A stretch of DNA of 64,000 nt, taken from assembly GCF_021462225.1 (NCBI RefSeq), contig NC_061800.1, positions 18,274,749 through 18,338,748 of the forward strand, in the 5' to 3' direction. A program made the position numbers and the translations under genes. Positions 30,460 to 43,879 of this stretch are shown in pieces. The stretch is from Girardinichthys multiradiatus (taxonomy: Eukaryota; Chordata; Actinopteri; Cyprinodontiformes; Goodeidae). Below the pieces are notes generated by a model that ran no database searches, was not told the origin of the DNA, and saw only the letters and a list, made by a program, of their open reading frames with translations. Within the stretch, counting starts at the first letter, position 1. The number at the start of each line of letters is the position of its first letter.

Positions 30460-33400
30460 AATAAACAAATAGTTGAAAACCTAATCAATTCTAAAATGTA
30501 ATAGTAAAGATTACTTAATTTTTTTCTTATTAATTAACTTAACAGTTAGTGCCAAATATGTTCAAAATGATGTGTGTTATGAGGGTCAAAATATAGTGTA
30601 GAACACAATGTACTCACATATCAAATCAGTAGACTTTTTTAGTACATGGGTACCACACCCAACAGAGCATTTGGTAGATATAAAAACTACTCAACTTGAG
30701 GTAAATCAAGCACAGTATGTGGGAACAACACCTTCACATAATTCCCTAGCTATATAGCTGACAGAAACAAATACATAATGAATTGGATTCTAAATGTGTT
30801 TATGTTATTCACTGGGAAAACATCTAGTAAAAATAGGAACTGGCTTTTGAAGTCAACAGTGCATTGGTGTAATCACCCATTAAGTGACTAGAACAAAAAA
30901 TGGCAACGGCAGATTCACTGACAGGAAACACCTACAAAAAAGAATAGTGAAATATCGAGGGGGCAAAATAACCAGAAAACCACAATATCTAATAACACTT
31001 GAATTTAGATAAAACTTATACTTAATGCTGCATAAAATACTGCCTGTCTATATTGACATTATGACCAGCCAAAGTGTCAATATTGAACATAGCAGTAGTT
31101 TGTGTTAACTTCGCAATTTAAAGCCCATTGTTATCTTCAATCTACAAGCTTATTCTCTCATGTAAACTAAGGTCATTAATACAATCCACTTACATTGACA
31201 TTATTATACAGCATAATATTATCACCCCACCATATTCTTTTTCAGCGCCATGGAAAAGGCTAAGTGTAGATGGATGAAATCATTGTGTAGTTCAAAATGG
31301 TAAATGACGTTAAAAAGGAATGATGAGTCTTCTTCTAGTTTCTAGCCCAATCCAACAACCTGATCATTTTCTGACCCGGTGTTTAAAACTACCGTACTTA
31401 TGTCCAGACAGTATTAACTCAAAATATGTCTTAAAGTAATAACCCAGAAGTTATTGTAATGTCGTATTGTGAAGTTATGCCCATTGCCTCCAACCGATAC
31501 TCAACCACTGTTGGAGATCTTCAGGTCTATTGGAAGGTTTCTAATAATCACCCCTGGAATAGTGCCACATGTGAACAACACATGGACCCAGATAATTTTA
31601 TCTTAAGTCCTGATGACAATGCGTATTCCAACCTCCTCTCTCCAGAGCTGTGCCTCATCAGCAGGCACGATCTCTACTCAGGTCAATACCTTTATGCCCA
31701 CAAGCTCACTAAAAGTCAATAGAATTTTTATTAGGAAACAATAATGGGGGTGTTGGGGTGGCTATGAAGTGTAGAAAGAAAGAAGATAAGGTGTGTGCAG
31801 AGGTAGTACATTGATTTACCCTTCATAGTTCGGTGCACTACATTTACCCAGCATAGTGCTCAAATTAGTGCCCTCCAGCTCTCTCCCAATTAGTTTCCAC
31901 AGAGACGAGGTGTAAAGCCAGTCACTGGCCTCATTACCTTCCCTCTCTTTTCCTCATACTGTGCCCCCCTCTTACTGACTAACCCTGCCTTCTACTCTCA
32001 GTTTCACTATTTTTTTTGTTTGTCCCCTCTCCACTTCAGTCTCTCTCATCTTTTTTCCTCCCCTGTTTCAGTACTCATTCCCAAGCCTTTATTTGTGCTC
32101 TCTCACTCTGCCTCTCCATTTCAGCATCTGTGTATTTTCCTTCTGTTTAAAGTGCCACACAGTCTGAGGAGAGTGCATTTATTTCAGGTAGCATGGTGTG
32201 GGATTGGCTGAAAGACTCAGCCACCTGATGAACAATAGATGATGGTGTTCTTTTGTCACTGCAGTGATGATAGTGCAAAAGCCCTTCAACTAATGTAGAA
32301 TCATTTTAGTATGTTTTCCCTTTAAACCTCAGGGCATACTGTGCATTAAAGCAGGCACACCTCGTTCTTCTATGACATGTTGAAATCATCAACATGGCAC
32401 AAACAAAACATTTACCATCTAACTGACTAGCTGCATGCTTGGATAAAACAGTTTTTTTTTCTGTCTCTATCCCCATCACCACCCAAGGCATGCTTGTCAT
32501 ATCCACAGGGCTGCATGCAGGATTATGTGTGTATGTGTGTCTCTACCTCCTCTGATTGCTGAGTGTGATCGGCAGATACGTCCTCACAACTGGAGCTCAT
32601 CAAGCCCAGTTAGGAGGAGTTTAAAGAGGAGTGGATCCCCTGTGGCAGATGCCAGATTGTTTTGCTCCATTAGGGGTCATCAGGCCTACAACTTCTTAGT
32701 TCCTGCATTCTTTCATGTTTCATTCTTACCTTTTGTTGTCTCCTCCTCAGCAGGCCAGAGAATTAGATGCTGGTTCACTAGTGCCCTGGAGCCACGTGGA
32801 AAACTTGGTGATGACAACTGACTGGTTCAGTCCAGATCCACAGAAGCAGAGCCTCAGTCCAAATCAATAAAACTCCAGTGCTGCCCACACCATCACAACT
32901 CTTATCATATTTTTGCAGACCCAGCTGTATAACTAAGATATAGATGGCCTGAATGTAGTTTTCTTCATGACCCGTGGACACCTGCTGTGCATACTTTACC
33001 TGGGGATTAGATGACAGCAGGATGCACTGTGAGAGGATGACAGTTCTTGGGAGTATGTGTGAGTCTATGATTCAAACATGTTCTGCAGGAAAACCTGTGA
33101 CTGTGACATGTAAATGGAGTGATGCATGTCAGCTAGTTTAGGCGGTCAACTCGTGCTGCATATATGCTCTACAAATAATCTACCTCACCCACATCAAACG
33201 TACCCTTCAAATCTGTGTGGTCTATTTAACTTGAATATTTCCTACCTTAAAACTGGCCTGCTTTTAACCTAGGCACCTTGGACTGAAATACTCTCATTAC
33301 TCCATATCATGCAGAGAAACGTGTTCAAAGAGTGATGGGATCAGAACCAAGGAAAAGATGTAAATGTACATATCCTTTTCAACAGGTTGGTTATTGCTGC

Positions 33401-33477
33401 ATGCAGAAGAATATTCTGGAAAGGTTCAGGAGTATGAAAAAAAATACAAGCTGTTAAATTATCTTAAAATTTAATCT
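30460..33477. other. Unassigned stretch of 3 kb
   Basis: No recognised transposon or coding region. An 87-codon frame at 31459-31722 begins with ATG and has no motif; pyrimidine-rich sequence lies at 31930-32130. Nothing more can be supported. Confidence 0.3.
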
Positions 33478-33815
33478 TACCAAGGAAGTGTTATAGTGGG
33501 TCACAGGGGAGCTGGTGCCTATCTCCAGCAGTCTATGGGTGAGAGGCGGTGTACACCCTGGACAGGTCACCAATCCATCGCAGGGCAACACAGAAACATA
33601 CAGGACAAACAACCATTCAAACCTAAGGACAATTTAGAGACCAATTAACATAACAGTCATCTTTTTTTGGACTGTGGGATGAAGCCGTAGTACCTGGTGA
33701 TGCGTGCACGGGGAAAACATGCAAACTCCATGCAAAAGACCCCTGGCCGGGAGTCGAACCCAGGACCTTTTTGCTGCAAGGCAACAGTGCTACCAGCTGC
33801 GCCCCCATGCAGCCA
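33478..33815 (-). repeat. Dispersed repeat with tRNA-like end (copy 2)
   Basis: It has the same block order as 13710-14066: GTGGGTCACAGGGGAGCTGG, CCATCGCAGGGCAACAC, GCACGGGGAAAACATGCAAA, GGGAGTCGAACCCAGGACC and GCAACAGTGCTACCAGCTGC. On the minus strand the last two blocks give GGTTCGACTCCC (B-box-like) and TGGTAGCACTGTTGCC (A-box-like). The copy lacks part of the CACACTCATTCATACACC region present in copy 1. Confidence 0.65.
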
Positions 33816-34002
33816 AGAACAAATTCTCATTTATAATAAAGATCTGGCAAAAAGGCAGCATGCAAGGCAGCTAAACCATGTATAGTGAATTCCCTGGTAA
33901 AGAAAGACCACAATAATTCATGTTATGTTACAGGTTTACGTTCCATGATCCTAATAAATGGCATACCTAATAAAATTGAATGTGAACAGAAAAATTAAGT
34001 GG

Positions 34003-34694
34003 CTTTTCATCACATTACAACCATAAACATTTTAATAAAATACGCAGCAAGTAAGCCCACGGTAACTCTGGAAGACCTGCACAGTTTAGATGGGAGAATC
34101 TCTTAAGAGGAGAATTATTAGTTGTTATTAGTTGTTCACTCCACAAATCCAGCCTTTATGGAAGAGTGTGAAGAATGAAGCCATTGTTGAGACAACATCC
34201 TAAGATGTTGGGTTGGGGTTTAAATGTTGTCACTAACAAGTAGGGGATACAACAAAGATGTGGAAGAATATGCTCTGGTTAGATTAGAATACATGTGCAT
34301 CTCACCCTGAACAGACCATCCCACTGGGGAAACATAGTGGTAACAGCATCATGCAGTGGTGGTGCTTCTTTTTAGTAGGAATAGGGAGGCTGTTTAGATT
34401 TGATTTGGAGATGGATGGAGCCAAATATAGAGCAATCCTGGAAGGAAATCTGCTAGAGGCTGTAAATGACTTGAGACTGGGGTGGAGGTTTACTTAAAGC
34501 AGGAGAACCACATAAAAGTACAGCCAGAGCTACAATGTAATGGTTTAGGTCAAAGCACATTCATGTGTTTTTCCAACATTTTTAAAAAATGTTGGAAAAC
34601 GTATCACAATTATGTACCACTGTCCCAATAAAATACAATGATGTTTGAAAAAATGAGGAAACATCCAATGTCTGAATACTTTTGCAAGCCACTG
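34003..34694 (+). mobile_element. Tc1-like element remnant
   Basis: Left TIR sequence (CATCACATTACAACCATAAA) starts without the outermost bases. The plus strand then follows the transposase gene: CACTCCACAAATCCAGCCTT, GTGGAAGAATATGCTCTGGT, AGACTGGGGTGGAGGTTTAC and GCTACAATGTAATGGTTTAG. The right end, GAATACTTTTGCAAGCCACT followed by GTA, closes the element next to TA at 34695-34696. Between 34560 and 34660 most of the gene's 3' part is missing. It is the same family as 10345-11025 and 61637-63105. Confidence 0.75.
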
Positions 34695-34696
34695 TA

Positions 34697-35803
34697 AATT
34701 ACTACTTTTCTCCAATAAACGTTTCTCATAAAAAGCTTGAGAGGTTTTCTTTGTGAAATCTGGGCCAGACATTTGTGATCCTCAGAAGATAAAGCCTTCA
34801 GACATTGGTCATCCAATGGCTCCAGTGATAACATCAGGTTGTATATCGATATCCAGTTTTCTCACATGTTCACAGTTCTGAAAATCTCTGGTTATATTAC
34901 CCATAGGAAGCAGCAATGTCCTCATAAGACTGGCCAGATTCTGTGCAAAGTTGATTTTGTCAGCAGTCTGTCTTAATTTTTGGTACATTCTGAATGTGAC
35001 AGTGTGTGATGAGAGCAAATAACTGCAGAAAGAATGAACACTGACCACATGTGCATATTGATGAAATATGCAGCCCAGAAATTTGTTCTTCTCCTAAGCA
35101 TCATCTTCAGTGTTATTCACTCACATCTGGTACATCTGGTACTGATGTCAGCAAACAAGGAAACATCATCAATATGTATTTAGATTAGATTTAGATTTTT
35201 TTGTATTCTCATATTAAGCTTATTAGCATTTAAGTATCACAATAAAAATCTAGTCTAACATTTTTTTCGATATTTTAAGCTGCTGCTTCTTTTTCCAATA
35301 TTGGCAGAAAACAGATATGTTACATGAAAATAAACCAAGTTGTTTCTGTTTAAAATAAATCCTATGACAGAAACACACAGTAACACATCATTGGCCACAG
35401 AACAGAGGATTTTTGCCAGCAGGAAAGCAAACACCTTTTCCTTCTCAGATCACACCCCCAGCAATTTCTTCCTGGTTCCCTCGCCCTTCGACCCTCCCTC
35501 CCCTCCACGGTAACCCTGAGAGAATCTGGGTGAGGTGTCAGGCCGATGTGCTGAGTGCAAACAAAAGCCACCCTGTCCATCCTAGACCCAGATGTTCCTT
35601 ACTGATCCCCCCTGTGTATTTGGCTGAATGTAACCGCTGCAAAACTTCCCTCTAATTCACTCTCAGTTCATGCTCTCCGATTGTGTTGTTCTCTACTAAG
35701 CTGTAGAGTCCCGTATGACCGTCAGAATCAAAGCTTAGTGCACAGCAACAATCAACAGTTTAGTGCTTGCAACACATTCTTTTGCATTTATTATCTTCTC
35801 TCA
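34697..35803. other. Unassigned stretch
   Basis: No repeat or gene recognised. Open frames at 34809-35048 (minus) and 35413-35655 (plus) lack motifs. Confidence 0.3.
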
Positions 35804-35832
35804 CCCCCCCCCCCCCCCCCCCCCCCCCCCCC
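35804..35832. repeat. (C)29 homopolymer
   Basis: An uninterrupted run of 29 C within TTATCTTCTCTCA and GCTATCACCCCC flanks. The exact count may carry sequencing error. Confidence 0.9.
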
Positions 35833-37920
35833 GCTATCACCCCCTCTACAGACCCCCAGTTTGTTGTTTCTGGTTAATAGTGTAGCACGTCTCAGTGTCT
35901 GATGTTGCAGTTGGTTGCCGTGGCACCACAAAGAGGCTGTCTACCTTTCCGGTAGAGACGCAGTGGTGACTGGTTGCCAAGGAGTAGATTTCAGGAAGGA
36001 GGCGTGGAGGAGGGAGGGTAAAGAGAAGGTCTGGCAGACATAAAAAAAAGGGAAAAACACAGAGAGAGAATCTGGAAAATAAAATGTAACTTAGCAAGGG
36101 AAGGTGGTCTATCTTTTGGGCATTTGCCATGATGTTTAAACCTTGTTAACCTGAATAAATATAAAAAGCTGTTTTCAAATGATGATTTCCTTTATTGAGG
36201 GAAAAAAGGTATCCAAACCAACATTTCCATATATATCACTATATACATATATGCCTGATTACTACCATACCCATATAAAAAAGAAATCACCTAAATTGAA
36301 CTTGACTTATAATATGAAGTAGGCTAAAAGCAAAACATCATGTCCTGATGTAAAGAAATTTATGACCGGATGAGAAACAAACGAAGGAAAACGAAAAAAC
36401 TATGGTAAACTATTTCAGTAGTGACCTGCCTACCTAAATTACTCAAAGAACACATCAACAACTCCAGGAGCTCAGTGTCTATGATTCAACAATATGAAAT
36501 AAACAGGGCAAAAAACCACATCCATGGTAGCAGTCCTCAGGCCAGTGGTTCACAACCGCCTGCGCCATTTTGCTATAACACTGGTACCCCGCCAGTGTTT
36601 TCTTTCCCCTAGGATATTGATGTTGGAGGTGGGGGTTCACAGAAGACTATATATAGATATATATATATATCTATATATAGATATAGATATAGATAAAATC
36701 TAAAATGTTCTTCTACCTGCTATATTTATATATCGTTTCTATATCTTTTTCCTTATCTTCTTCAACTCTCTCCATCTTTGTCTCTCTTTATCACATCTTT
36801 TATCTGTTTCTGTTTCTTCCCACCTTTCAATCTTTATCTCTTGTCTCTCTTTATCTATCCATCATGTATGTATTTAATTACCAAGCTCAGTCTTTTAAAG
36901 TCAGGGGGATAATTTCACCTCCAACAGCCAAGCCAGGTCAAAACCTTTTATTCTGTGGTGACTGGACTTCAGCTGCGTGTCAGGGGCAGGGCATGAAACA
37001 CTTGGGCTATTTTGTGTACCTCCACCATATGTACCAGGAGCAGGAGAGTTAGCCCTGCTGCTTATGCCATCAAAACGAAATTATACAATCTTAAAACCCA
37101 CAGATACCCTTGGCTGCTTTCCAGGTTTTGGTGGCGTGTTTTTCTGTGCGCTGTCTGTCCGCTGTCGGGAGCATGTGTTCACCTGCGTGCGAGCTCACGT
37201 AAGTCAGCGTGTCAGCGTCGGTGACACAGAGTATGAGGGGTGTGTTTTCGTCCAGCTTTTGTCAAGTTTGGCCAAAAAAGGAGGTTAGCGACAACGCAGG
37301 GACAGAAATATTGTATTTAATCTCTTTAACTTGAATATTTAAATCTTAGGCATTTTATTCTCTTCACTCAAATTGAACAATAAGAAAACTCTGTTACCAT
37401 GAAAGTGAAAAAATTATCTAAATAAATACTAAGTCAACATAAATAATAAACCGGCTTTCGTTTCAACAAAAACTGGATCTCTTTTGAATTAGTCCCCAAT
37501 AAACAGATATTTAAACCTAAAAAATCAGCAACAGAACACTTAACAAGATAACTTTCAGGCTCACTATATCAGTTTGACGTTGTTTTCATCATTTAACTGA
37601 GCTTTAATGAGACACCTGAGATAGCTTGTCCTTGTCCTTGATAAGCTTTGATAGATCATTAGCAGAGCATCGTGCAGGTGAACAGCAATGACACCCTTAC
37701 TCTAGTCTTTCTCACCTATAGTTGCTTTGTTGTAGTTTATAATATTTTTGTCTCTTTTGGCTGATAAAAGCTTGGTGTATTTTACCCCTGGGTCATAATA
37801 AAGCATCACACATCCAAGAATCATCTCTACTAACTGATAATATTTACCTGTAATCTTGGAAATAAAACATGAAATGTTTCCAGGTACCCCCTGCAATGTG
37901 CACCGTACCACTAGGGGTGT
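35833..37920. other. Unassigned stretch with an AT/GATA tract
   Basis: A palindromic TATATATCTATATATAGATA array lies at about 36643-36697. No gene or transposon was recognised elsewhere in this part. Confidence 0.35.
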
Positions 37921-38782
37921 GATTGAGAATCACAACCACAAAGGCCCATCTCACATTTCACCAAACACATCATGACGATCCAGAAGACCTTTGGGAAAAT
38001 ATTTTGTGGTCTGAAGAGGCAAACATAGACCTCATATATAAGGTCTATATATCATTAAATCTGACATGAAAAATACACTGCACTACAGAAAAGAAGATCA
38101 TGCTTGCAGTCAAACAAGGTGGTGGTGGTGGTGTGATGAACTGGTGCTGCTTTGCTACTTCAGGACCTGGACAACAACCGTAATTAATTGAACCACAAAT
38201 TCTGCTTTCTGGCAGATAATCCTAAAGGAAATTGTCCAACCATTGGTTTGTGACCTTACACTAAAGCATATTTGAATTATGCAGCAGGACAAAAATCCAA
38301 AACACTGCAATAAGTCTACCTGTGTATATTTTTATAAAACCAAAGTGAAGTTTGGTAGTGGCCTGGTCAAAGACAGCACTTAAACCCAATTGAGATGCAG
38401 TGACATTAACCTAAACAGGCTGTTTGTGCTTAACAATCCTCCAGTGTGGCTGAATTAAAATATTTCTGCAATGAAGGGTGGACCAAACGTCCTCTCCGCA
38501 ATTTAAAAGTTTCACTGCCATTTATCACAAATGCTTGATGGATCTCGTCAAAAGTGGCAAAGCCAGGTATGAGGTTAAAGGGGTAATTACTTTTTCACAC
38601 AGGGCAAGGTTGGTTTGGATAGCTTTTTTCCCCCTTAATAAATGAAAGAATATTTTAAAACTATATTTACTCTGGTTATCTTTGTCTGATATTAAAATGA
38701 GTTTAATGATCTGAAGCAAGTGAGATAAAAAAGCAAATATAAGAAATCCTTACGGGGGAAACACGTTCTCACATGGTGTAAA
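37921..38782 (+). mobile_element. Tc1-like element remnant, different family
   Basis: The plus strand follows a Tc1 transposase gene through its second half: AAGGCCCATCTCACATTTCA, GACCTTTGGGAAAATATTTT, CAAGGTGGTGGTGGTGGTGT (GGGGVM block), GCTGCTTTGCTACTTCAGGA, GCAGCAGGACAAAAATCCAA (second catalytic Asp) and CCCAATTGAGATGCAGTGAC (final Glu region, NPIEM). Stops and small gaps are frequent. The 3' inverted repeat is recognisable: GGGGTAATTACTTTTTCACA near 38580 and a GGGGGAAACACGTTCTCACA terminus ending at about 38782. The 5' end is missing. Confidence 0.75.
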
Positions 38783-40965
38783 ATTGGATTGAGCTAAATA
38801 CATAGAATGAGATACGAGATATCTCTCAACTTTTGTCTGCATATTTGTTTTCTTATGAGAAGAGAAACATCATTAAGTCATTGGGGTGCAACTTGCAGAT
38901 TGCGTTGTGGGTGGAAAATGCCATTCACAGGCTCCACAGCGCATATTTATGTCATTACAAGCACAGGCATGGCCGCTGAAGGAATTGATGGATTGCGCTG
39001 TTCATCAGTGTTTCAGTTAAAGGTATTTCCCTGCGAACCAAAAGGTTTATGGTGATGCAAACACATAAATTCCCATACACAGAATATCACAAGTGCTTAT
39101 AAAACATATAAAAAAGCTGACTCTCTGCCTTCAAGCCTTCGCACAGTGTTTTTTGCGGTAGTTAATCTGATTCCATAGCAGGCAGGGTTGTGTCAGAGAT
39201 GTCTCTTTTTTATCAGAGAGCTGCTCCTACATCAATGAGATTGTCTTTATCTGCCTGCTTGCAGCTTGGGCTCAGATTCTGCCCTCTATATACGGGTGCC
39301 GGGTTTGTGGGAGGCATGTGGGCGAAGGTGCATGGCATCCGGCCTAATGCACAGCCTGGAGAGAAATACTAACACTTCATATTCACTGTGACTTCAACAC
39401 CGCCACAGTTGAGGCTCTCACATTTGGATGGAGATTTTCGCTGAATGAGTCACAGGTTTGAAAGATATTCCACGGGACATGGTCTTCTAATTTTGTTGTG
39501 GTGTGAAATGAAAAGAGTCGACTGAATGCTGTAAGCAGGCGTCCACACAGAACCGTCAGTCTTATGACTGCAGGATGTTCTCCGTGTCGTCTTGCTTAAT
39601 AACAAAAAAAAACTGTTTGTAGAGACCTCACCACAAGTGCTCCTCCACAGAACCTAGGAACGCCTTTTGCGTTCAACCCAGGATATTCCCCGCTGCACCG
39701 CATTCCACTGTTGCTCCGTTATTCTGGACAGGGTCCCTGGCTCTTCCTGCCAAAGCCCTCCCATAAACACACATCCAACCCTGGAGTCCTCGCCTTGCAG
39801 GGGGCATTCCAGAGGTGTAAGTTGTCCAGACTCTCTTCCATGCTCAAACACATCCAAACAAACAAAAACAAAAAAACAGTACAAAAACAGGGCTATTACC
39901 TTTGACCTAAAAATAGAAAAGGAAAACCTCACCTCTGCCTGGACAGCTCAACAGGTCGTCATTTTGTCCAGTCTTCTGCTATGTTACAGATAAAATTTTA
40001 TAAGGTGATTGATTATAAGAGTGCCAACATTATTCTTACAGAAATCGCAGAACTGTGTAGAGACAGTCACTTTATGTTTACAGGATAGGCCAAATACCCC
40101 AAAGATGTGCCCGTCTCTTCATGGGAATTCTCTGTTATTCATGCTCTCATTGCAATTACAGCACTGAAGAATGCAGGCATCCCCATCCTGGAAAGAGGCA
40201 ATATTTTTTCTTTTGTCCCTTGCAGGGTTGTTTACATGTTGCAGTGCAATTATTGGAACTAACAAAGAACATTTGCTTTACTGCTTCGGTACAAGCGTAT
40301 GTAAAAAGTCAAAAAGCTCTAGTAATGTTAACATATAAATGTGTATACCCTTGAACTTATTCTTTGCTGAAGCACCGTTTTGTTCTGTTTTAGCGGTCAG
40401 TCTTTTTGAGTTCACATCTGCCATCAATTATTTTGAATCTGTGGAACCTGAAATAAAGCATATCTGTCCTAGTTGGACTGACTTTTTCTCATTTGCATCC
40501 TTTATCTGAAGCCATAGTTTAGTAAAGAACACTGAAAGAATCATAGTATATCATATATTTATATCATAATATATCACGAAACAAAATGCAACAACTTTAG
40601 TGAGACTTAACTTTAGTCACAGTTGTATTTTGGGTTAAAGAAATTGGTTGATTCTGGATTATAATTACAAAATAAATGTTTGGAAATCCAAAACATCTAC
40701 TTGTGATTTTTTTTCCATTATTATTATTTGCTCTAATTCTTAGTCTTGAAAGGAATACCATTCTATTCAGATTTGTAATTCGAATTCTCAAATATTAATG
40801 CTAGATTATAAAGATGAGACTAATTAATTTAGCCATATACATTTTATAAATGCTTTATATGCATGAATATAGGCTATTGTTGTGTTTCCATAAAGAGAGT
40901 TTTATTTTCGTAAACTTTAAATAACATTAATGACATATATGTGAGAAAATATTTAAATTCTAGAA
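38783..40965. other. Unassigned stretch of 2.2 kb
   Basis: No transposon was recognised, which is unusual for this window. Open frames (38807-39055, 39190-39372, 39654-39993) carry no motif. It might be conserved non-coding sequence; this cannot be judged without comparison. Confidence 0.3.
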
Positions 40966-41990
40966 AGGTTCAACAATACTTTATTTGTACACGTAGGTAA
41001 ATTTGGTTTGCACGCTGACACACTTTGGAGGAATAAAACATCTTAACATGACCAGAACCAGAACCATAAAATACAGTTACTCAAAATTCTGAAGACTCCA
41101 CAAATCACATCAAAGGTCACAGAAGAGGAGAGCAAGGCTTAATGATCAAGACAAATAAAAAAATAATCAGATAAACAGGAAATAAAACCAAAATGAAACC
41201 AGAATAAAACCAGACTGGCAAAAAATAAGTAAAAGAACAAATAAAATATAACAAAAAAAAGGTTATCAATAAATACTAAAGTTGAATAAAATATAAATAA
41301 AAAATGTAAAATCTGTAGGAACAAAGCTGTTTTTACATTTTGTCTCACATTTTGGGACTAAGAATGTTGGGTTCAGAGGGCAGGAGCTGGAACTCTCTGT
41401 GAAGGGGATTGGCGTTGTTGTTTAGAACAGAAAAGGCAGTCCGCTGTACCTGCCTGCTGTACAGGGATGAGACTGATTGTTGGGACCCTCAAATCAGTCT
41501 TAATAACACTTTAACTATATGCTGGAGTGAATTGCTATCTTTCTTTTGACACCAAAGAAAAGGATACAACAGATTTGATAAATGCACGTTAAAAACAGGC
41601 CACAATGGTTCAACCTATATTTTAATGGCAGAGATTCCTTAAACGGAAAAGGAGCTGATGAGCATTTTTGCACATGGCCTCACAGATAGGTTCAAAGTTC
41701 AATTTATCATCTACAATTGTCCCAAATTATTTGTAAGAATGCCTAATTTCAATGGCATGAGATTTAATTAAAGTGACTTCGTGCTTGTGAGGTTTTCTCC
41801 TGAAATTACTGATCACGTTTTTGGTCTTATCAGCGTTCCGTTGGAGGTAAGACTCCTCAGACCACTGAAAGAGGTCATCAGTTACCGGACTGTGGCTGCT
41901 TTCATTCTCCTGGAGAAGACGAACAACAACAGAATTATCTGCATACTTTATTATAATTCTGTTGTCATATCTGCTCTGACATCCTAGTAT
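40966..41990 (-). pseudogene. L2/Rex1-like LINE reverse transcriptase end
   Basis: Read from about 41985 on the minus strand: KYADNSVVVRLLQENESSHS, where YADN stands in the place of the YxDD catalytic box, then SEESYLQRNADKTKNVISNF, a stop, GTIVDDKLNFEPICEAMCKN and AHQLLFRLRNL. Further down are AFIKSVVSFSLVS and RVPAPALRTQ-like residues (REFQLLPSGRR in relatives). These are the palm end, thumb and C-terminus. The catalytic box has Asn where the second Asp is expected, although many relatives of this family also have ADN. The TTTATTTGTACACGT at 40981 is near the 3' end of the element. Several stops make it dead. Confidence 0.7.
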
Positions 41991-42289
41991 ACAGAATTAT
42001 TTACTCTCACACTCTGTCTTGTTATTACAGAATTCAGGATCCAACCCAGCAGATTGTTACTTAAAACTTGCTTTCATTTATGTATGCTGACTTTAATATA
42101 ACTAGAAATGTATTTTTACTAAGAAAACAAAAGAAAAATTCCCCTCATTGTCTTCTGCAACTGTAAAGCATGATAAAGACTTCAAAATTCTCAATTTATT
42201 TATGCTACTTATTATATAGAGACTTATTTCCTATATATTACAGTGCTTAACATAGAATGACGACTGATTTTTATTAGACTAATATTGTT

Positions 42290-42375
42290 TTGGGCTGCAC
42301 GGTGGAGCCATTGGTAGCACTGTTGCCTTGCACCAATAAGATCATGGGTTTGACTCCTGACCACTCCTATTGGCA
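42290..42375 (+). repeat. tRNA-like head fragment (copy 3)
   Basis: GGGCTGCACGGTGGAGCCAT, then TTGGTAGCACTGTTGCCTTG and GGGTTTGACTCCTGACC. The A-box-like and B-box-like parts match, in opposite orientation, the ends of the repeats at 13710 and 33478. Only the head is present. Confidence 0.55.
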
Positions 42376-43140
42376 ACAAAAGTACTATTTACTTATTTTT
42401 AGGAATAAAAATAAGTAAAAAAAATATATCGAAATATAAATAAATTCATGCATTAAAGGGTTATGTTTAAAATATGGGGCAGTTTAATATCTTACATTGA
42501 GACCATGATGTAGCTATGTCAATATAGGTCTAACTCAACAGTTACAGCTACAGACTTCCATAATAATCTTGTTATTTATATCCTGAACACTTTGCAGTAG
42601 CAGTAAGATAAGTTTAATTGCGGCACTAGTAGCCTTTATTAGGGTTATTTTGTTTTTCTTTTCTGAAAGTAAATGGACAAGCAGCGAGGCGGAGAGAGAG
42701 GGAAGACATGCAGCACGGGTCACCGGGGCCAGGACTGAAACATCCACAGGGATTCAAAGCCTCGACTGCCACACCACACGCCACACCCGTTTACTCTTTG
42801 TTTTAATATGGCATGAGAACTCATATCGTTCATTTCGTGTCATTTCCAGTTAATCACGTGAAGACAAAACTTGCAAGAAGTTTTTAGAAGTTTTTCTCCA
42901 GCTTCAGAAACTCAGTCATGTAATTTAGTGACTAGTATTTCAGCTGCCTTCTGATCACCTCTTCCAGGACACGGGATATTTCAGACATGTGATATGAGCG
43001 AAGATTTAAATCTATAAAAAAAAAATGACCACAGCCTTATAACATGGATTTCCAAAAACATACAAAACACACCAGAAAACTGGCCGCGCAAAACATAAAT
43101 ATCCCTGACATTACACCAACAACAGATGGTTTCCTGATTG
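42376..43140. other. Unassigned stretch
   Basis: No feature supported; small open frames at 42535-42853 overlap on opposite strands. Confidence 0.3.
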
Positions 43141-43879
43141 TTATGCTGATTCACTAGCAAGGACCACGCCTCAGGGATATGTGTTTAAAGGTTTATTAAA
43201 GTAAGAAGCTGAAGGGATGGAAGAACTGGAAGTAAGGATGAAGTCATCTGAGGAGACAGGTCTGAAGGCATGGGAGAAAAAATCTCAGTGTGTGGGTACA
43301 GTCTTGATCTGAAAGCATGGTATGAACATGATTTGATAATGATTCCGCGATGAATAATTGAACAGGTGTGTATTTATGGAGGATGACCAGGTGAAGCAAG
43401 AAGACAGATTAACTAGGTGCAGGTGAACCGAATAAAGTTGATTGACAGGACAAAACGTGGCTTGAGCAGAACGGAAACTCTTGAATACAAACTAACAGAA
43501 ACTAGAAAAACATGAAACTAAAGCATAACCAGGAAAATAATAAACAGAAGCATGATTCAAAATTTAATTGTGAAACAGACCAACAAAACCCAAAAACACC
43601 CACAAATCATAACAGATGTAGCGGGATGAGGATGATGGGTCGAAGGGAAGGATAAGGGATGAGGTGAGAAGGGTTTTAGGGTAAGGGAGGGTGGGGTCAA
43701 AAGAACGTAACAGACTGTGAAGGTTGGGTGAGCTTGGTAAAAGTAGACAGTTGGGTAATTAGAGGTGTGGTTTAGGCGTGGCCCTGCTCCCAAACCTAAG
43801 TTAACATAACATAACTTAATTTCACTAGCAAGGAATATGCCTCAAGGATATGAGTTTAAAGGAGAGTGAAGCTGAGGGT

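Noticed and set aside
33697..33815. tRNA gene on the minus strand
   Set aside because: The same tRNA-like piece occurs at the end of a dispersed repeat in several copies and cannot fold fully.
35681..35902. Frame with a poly-Pro stretch
   Set aside because: It is produced by the poly-C homopolymer.
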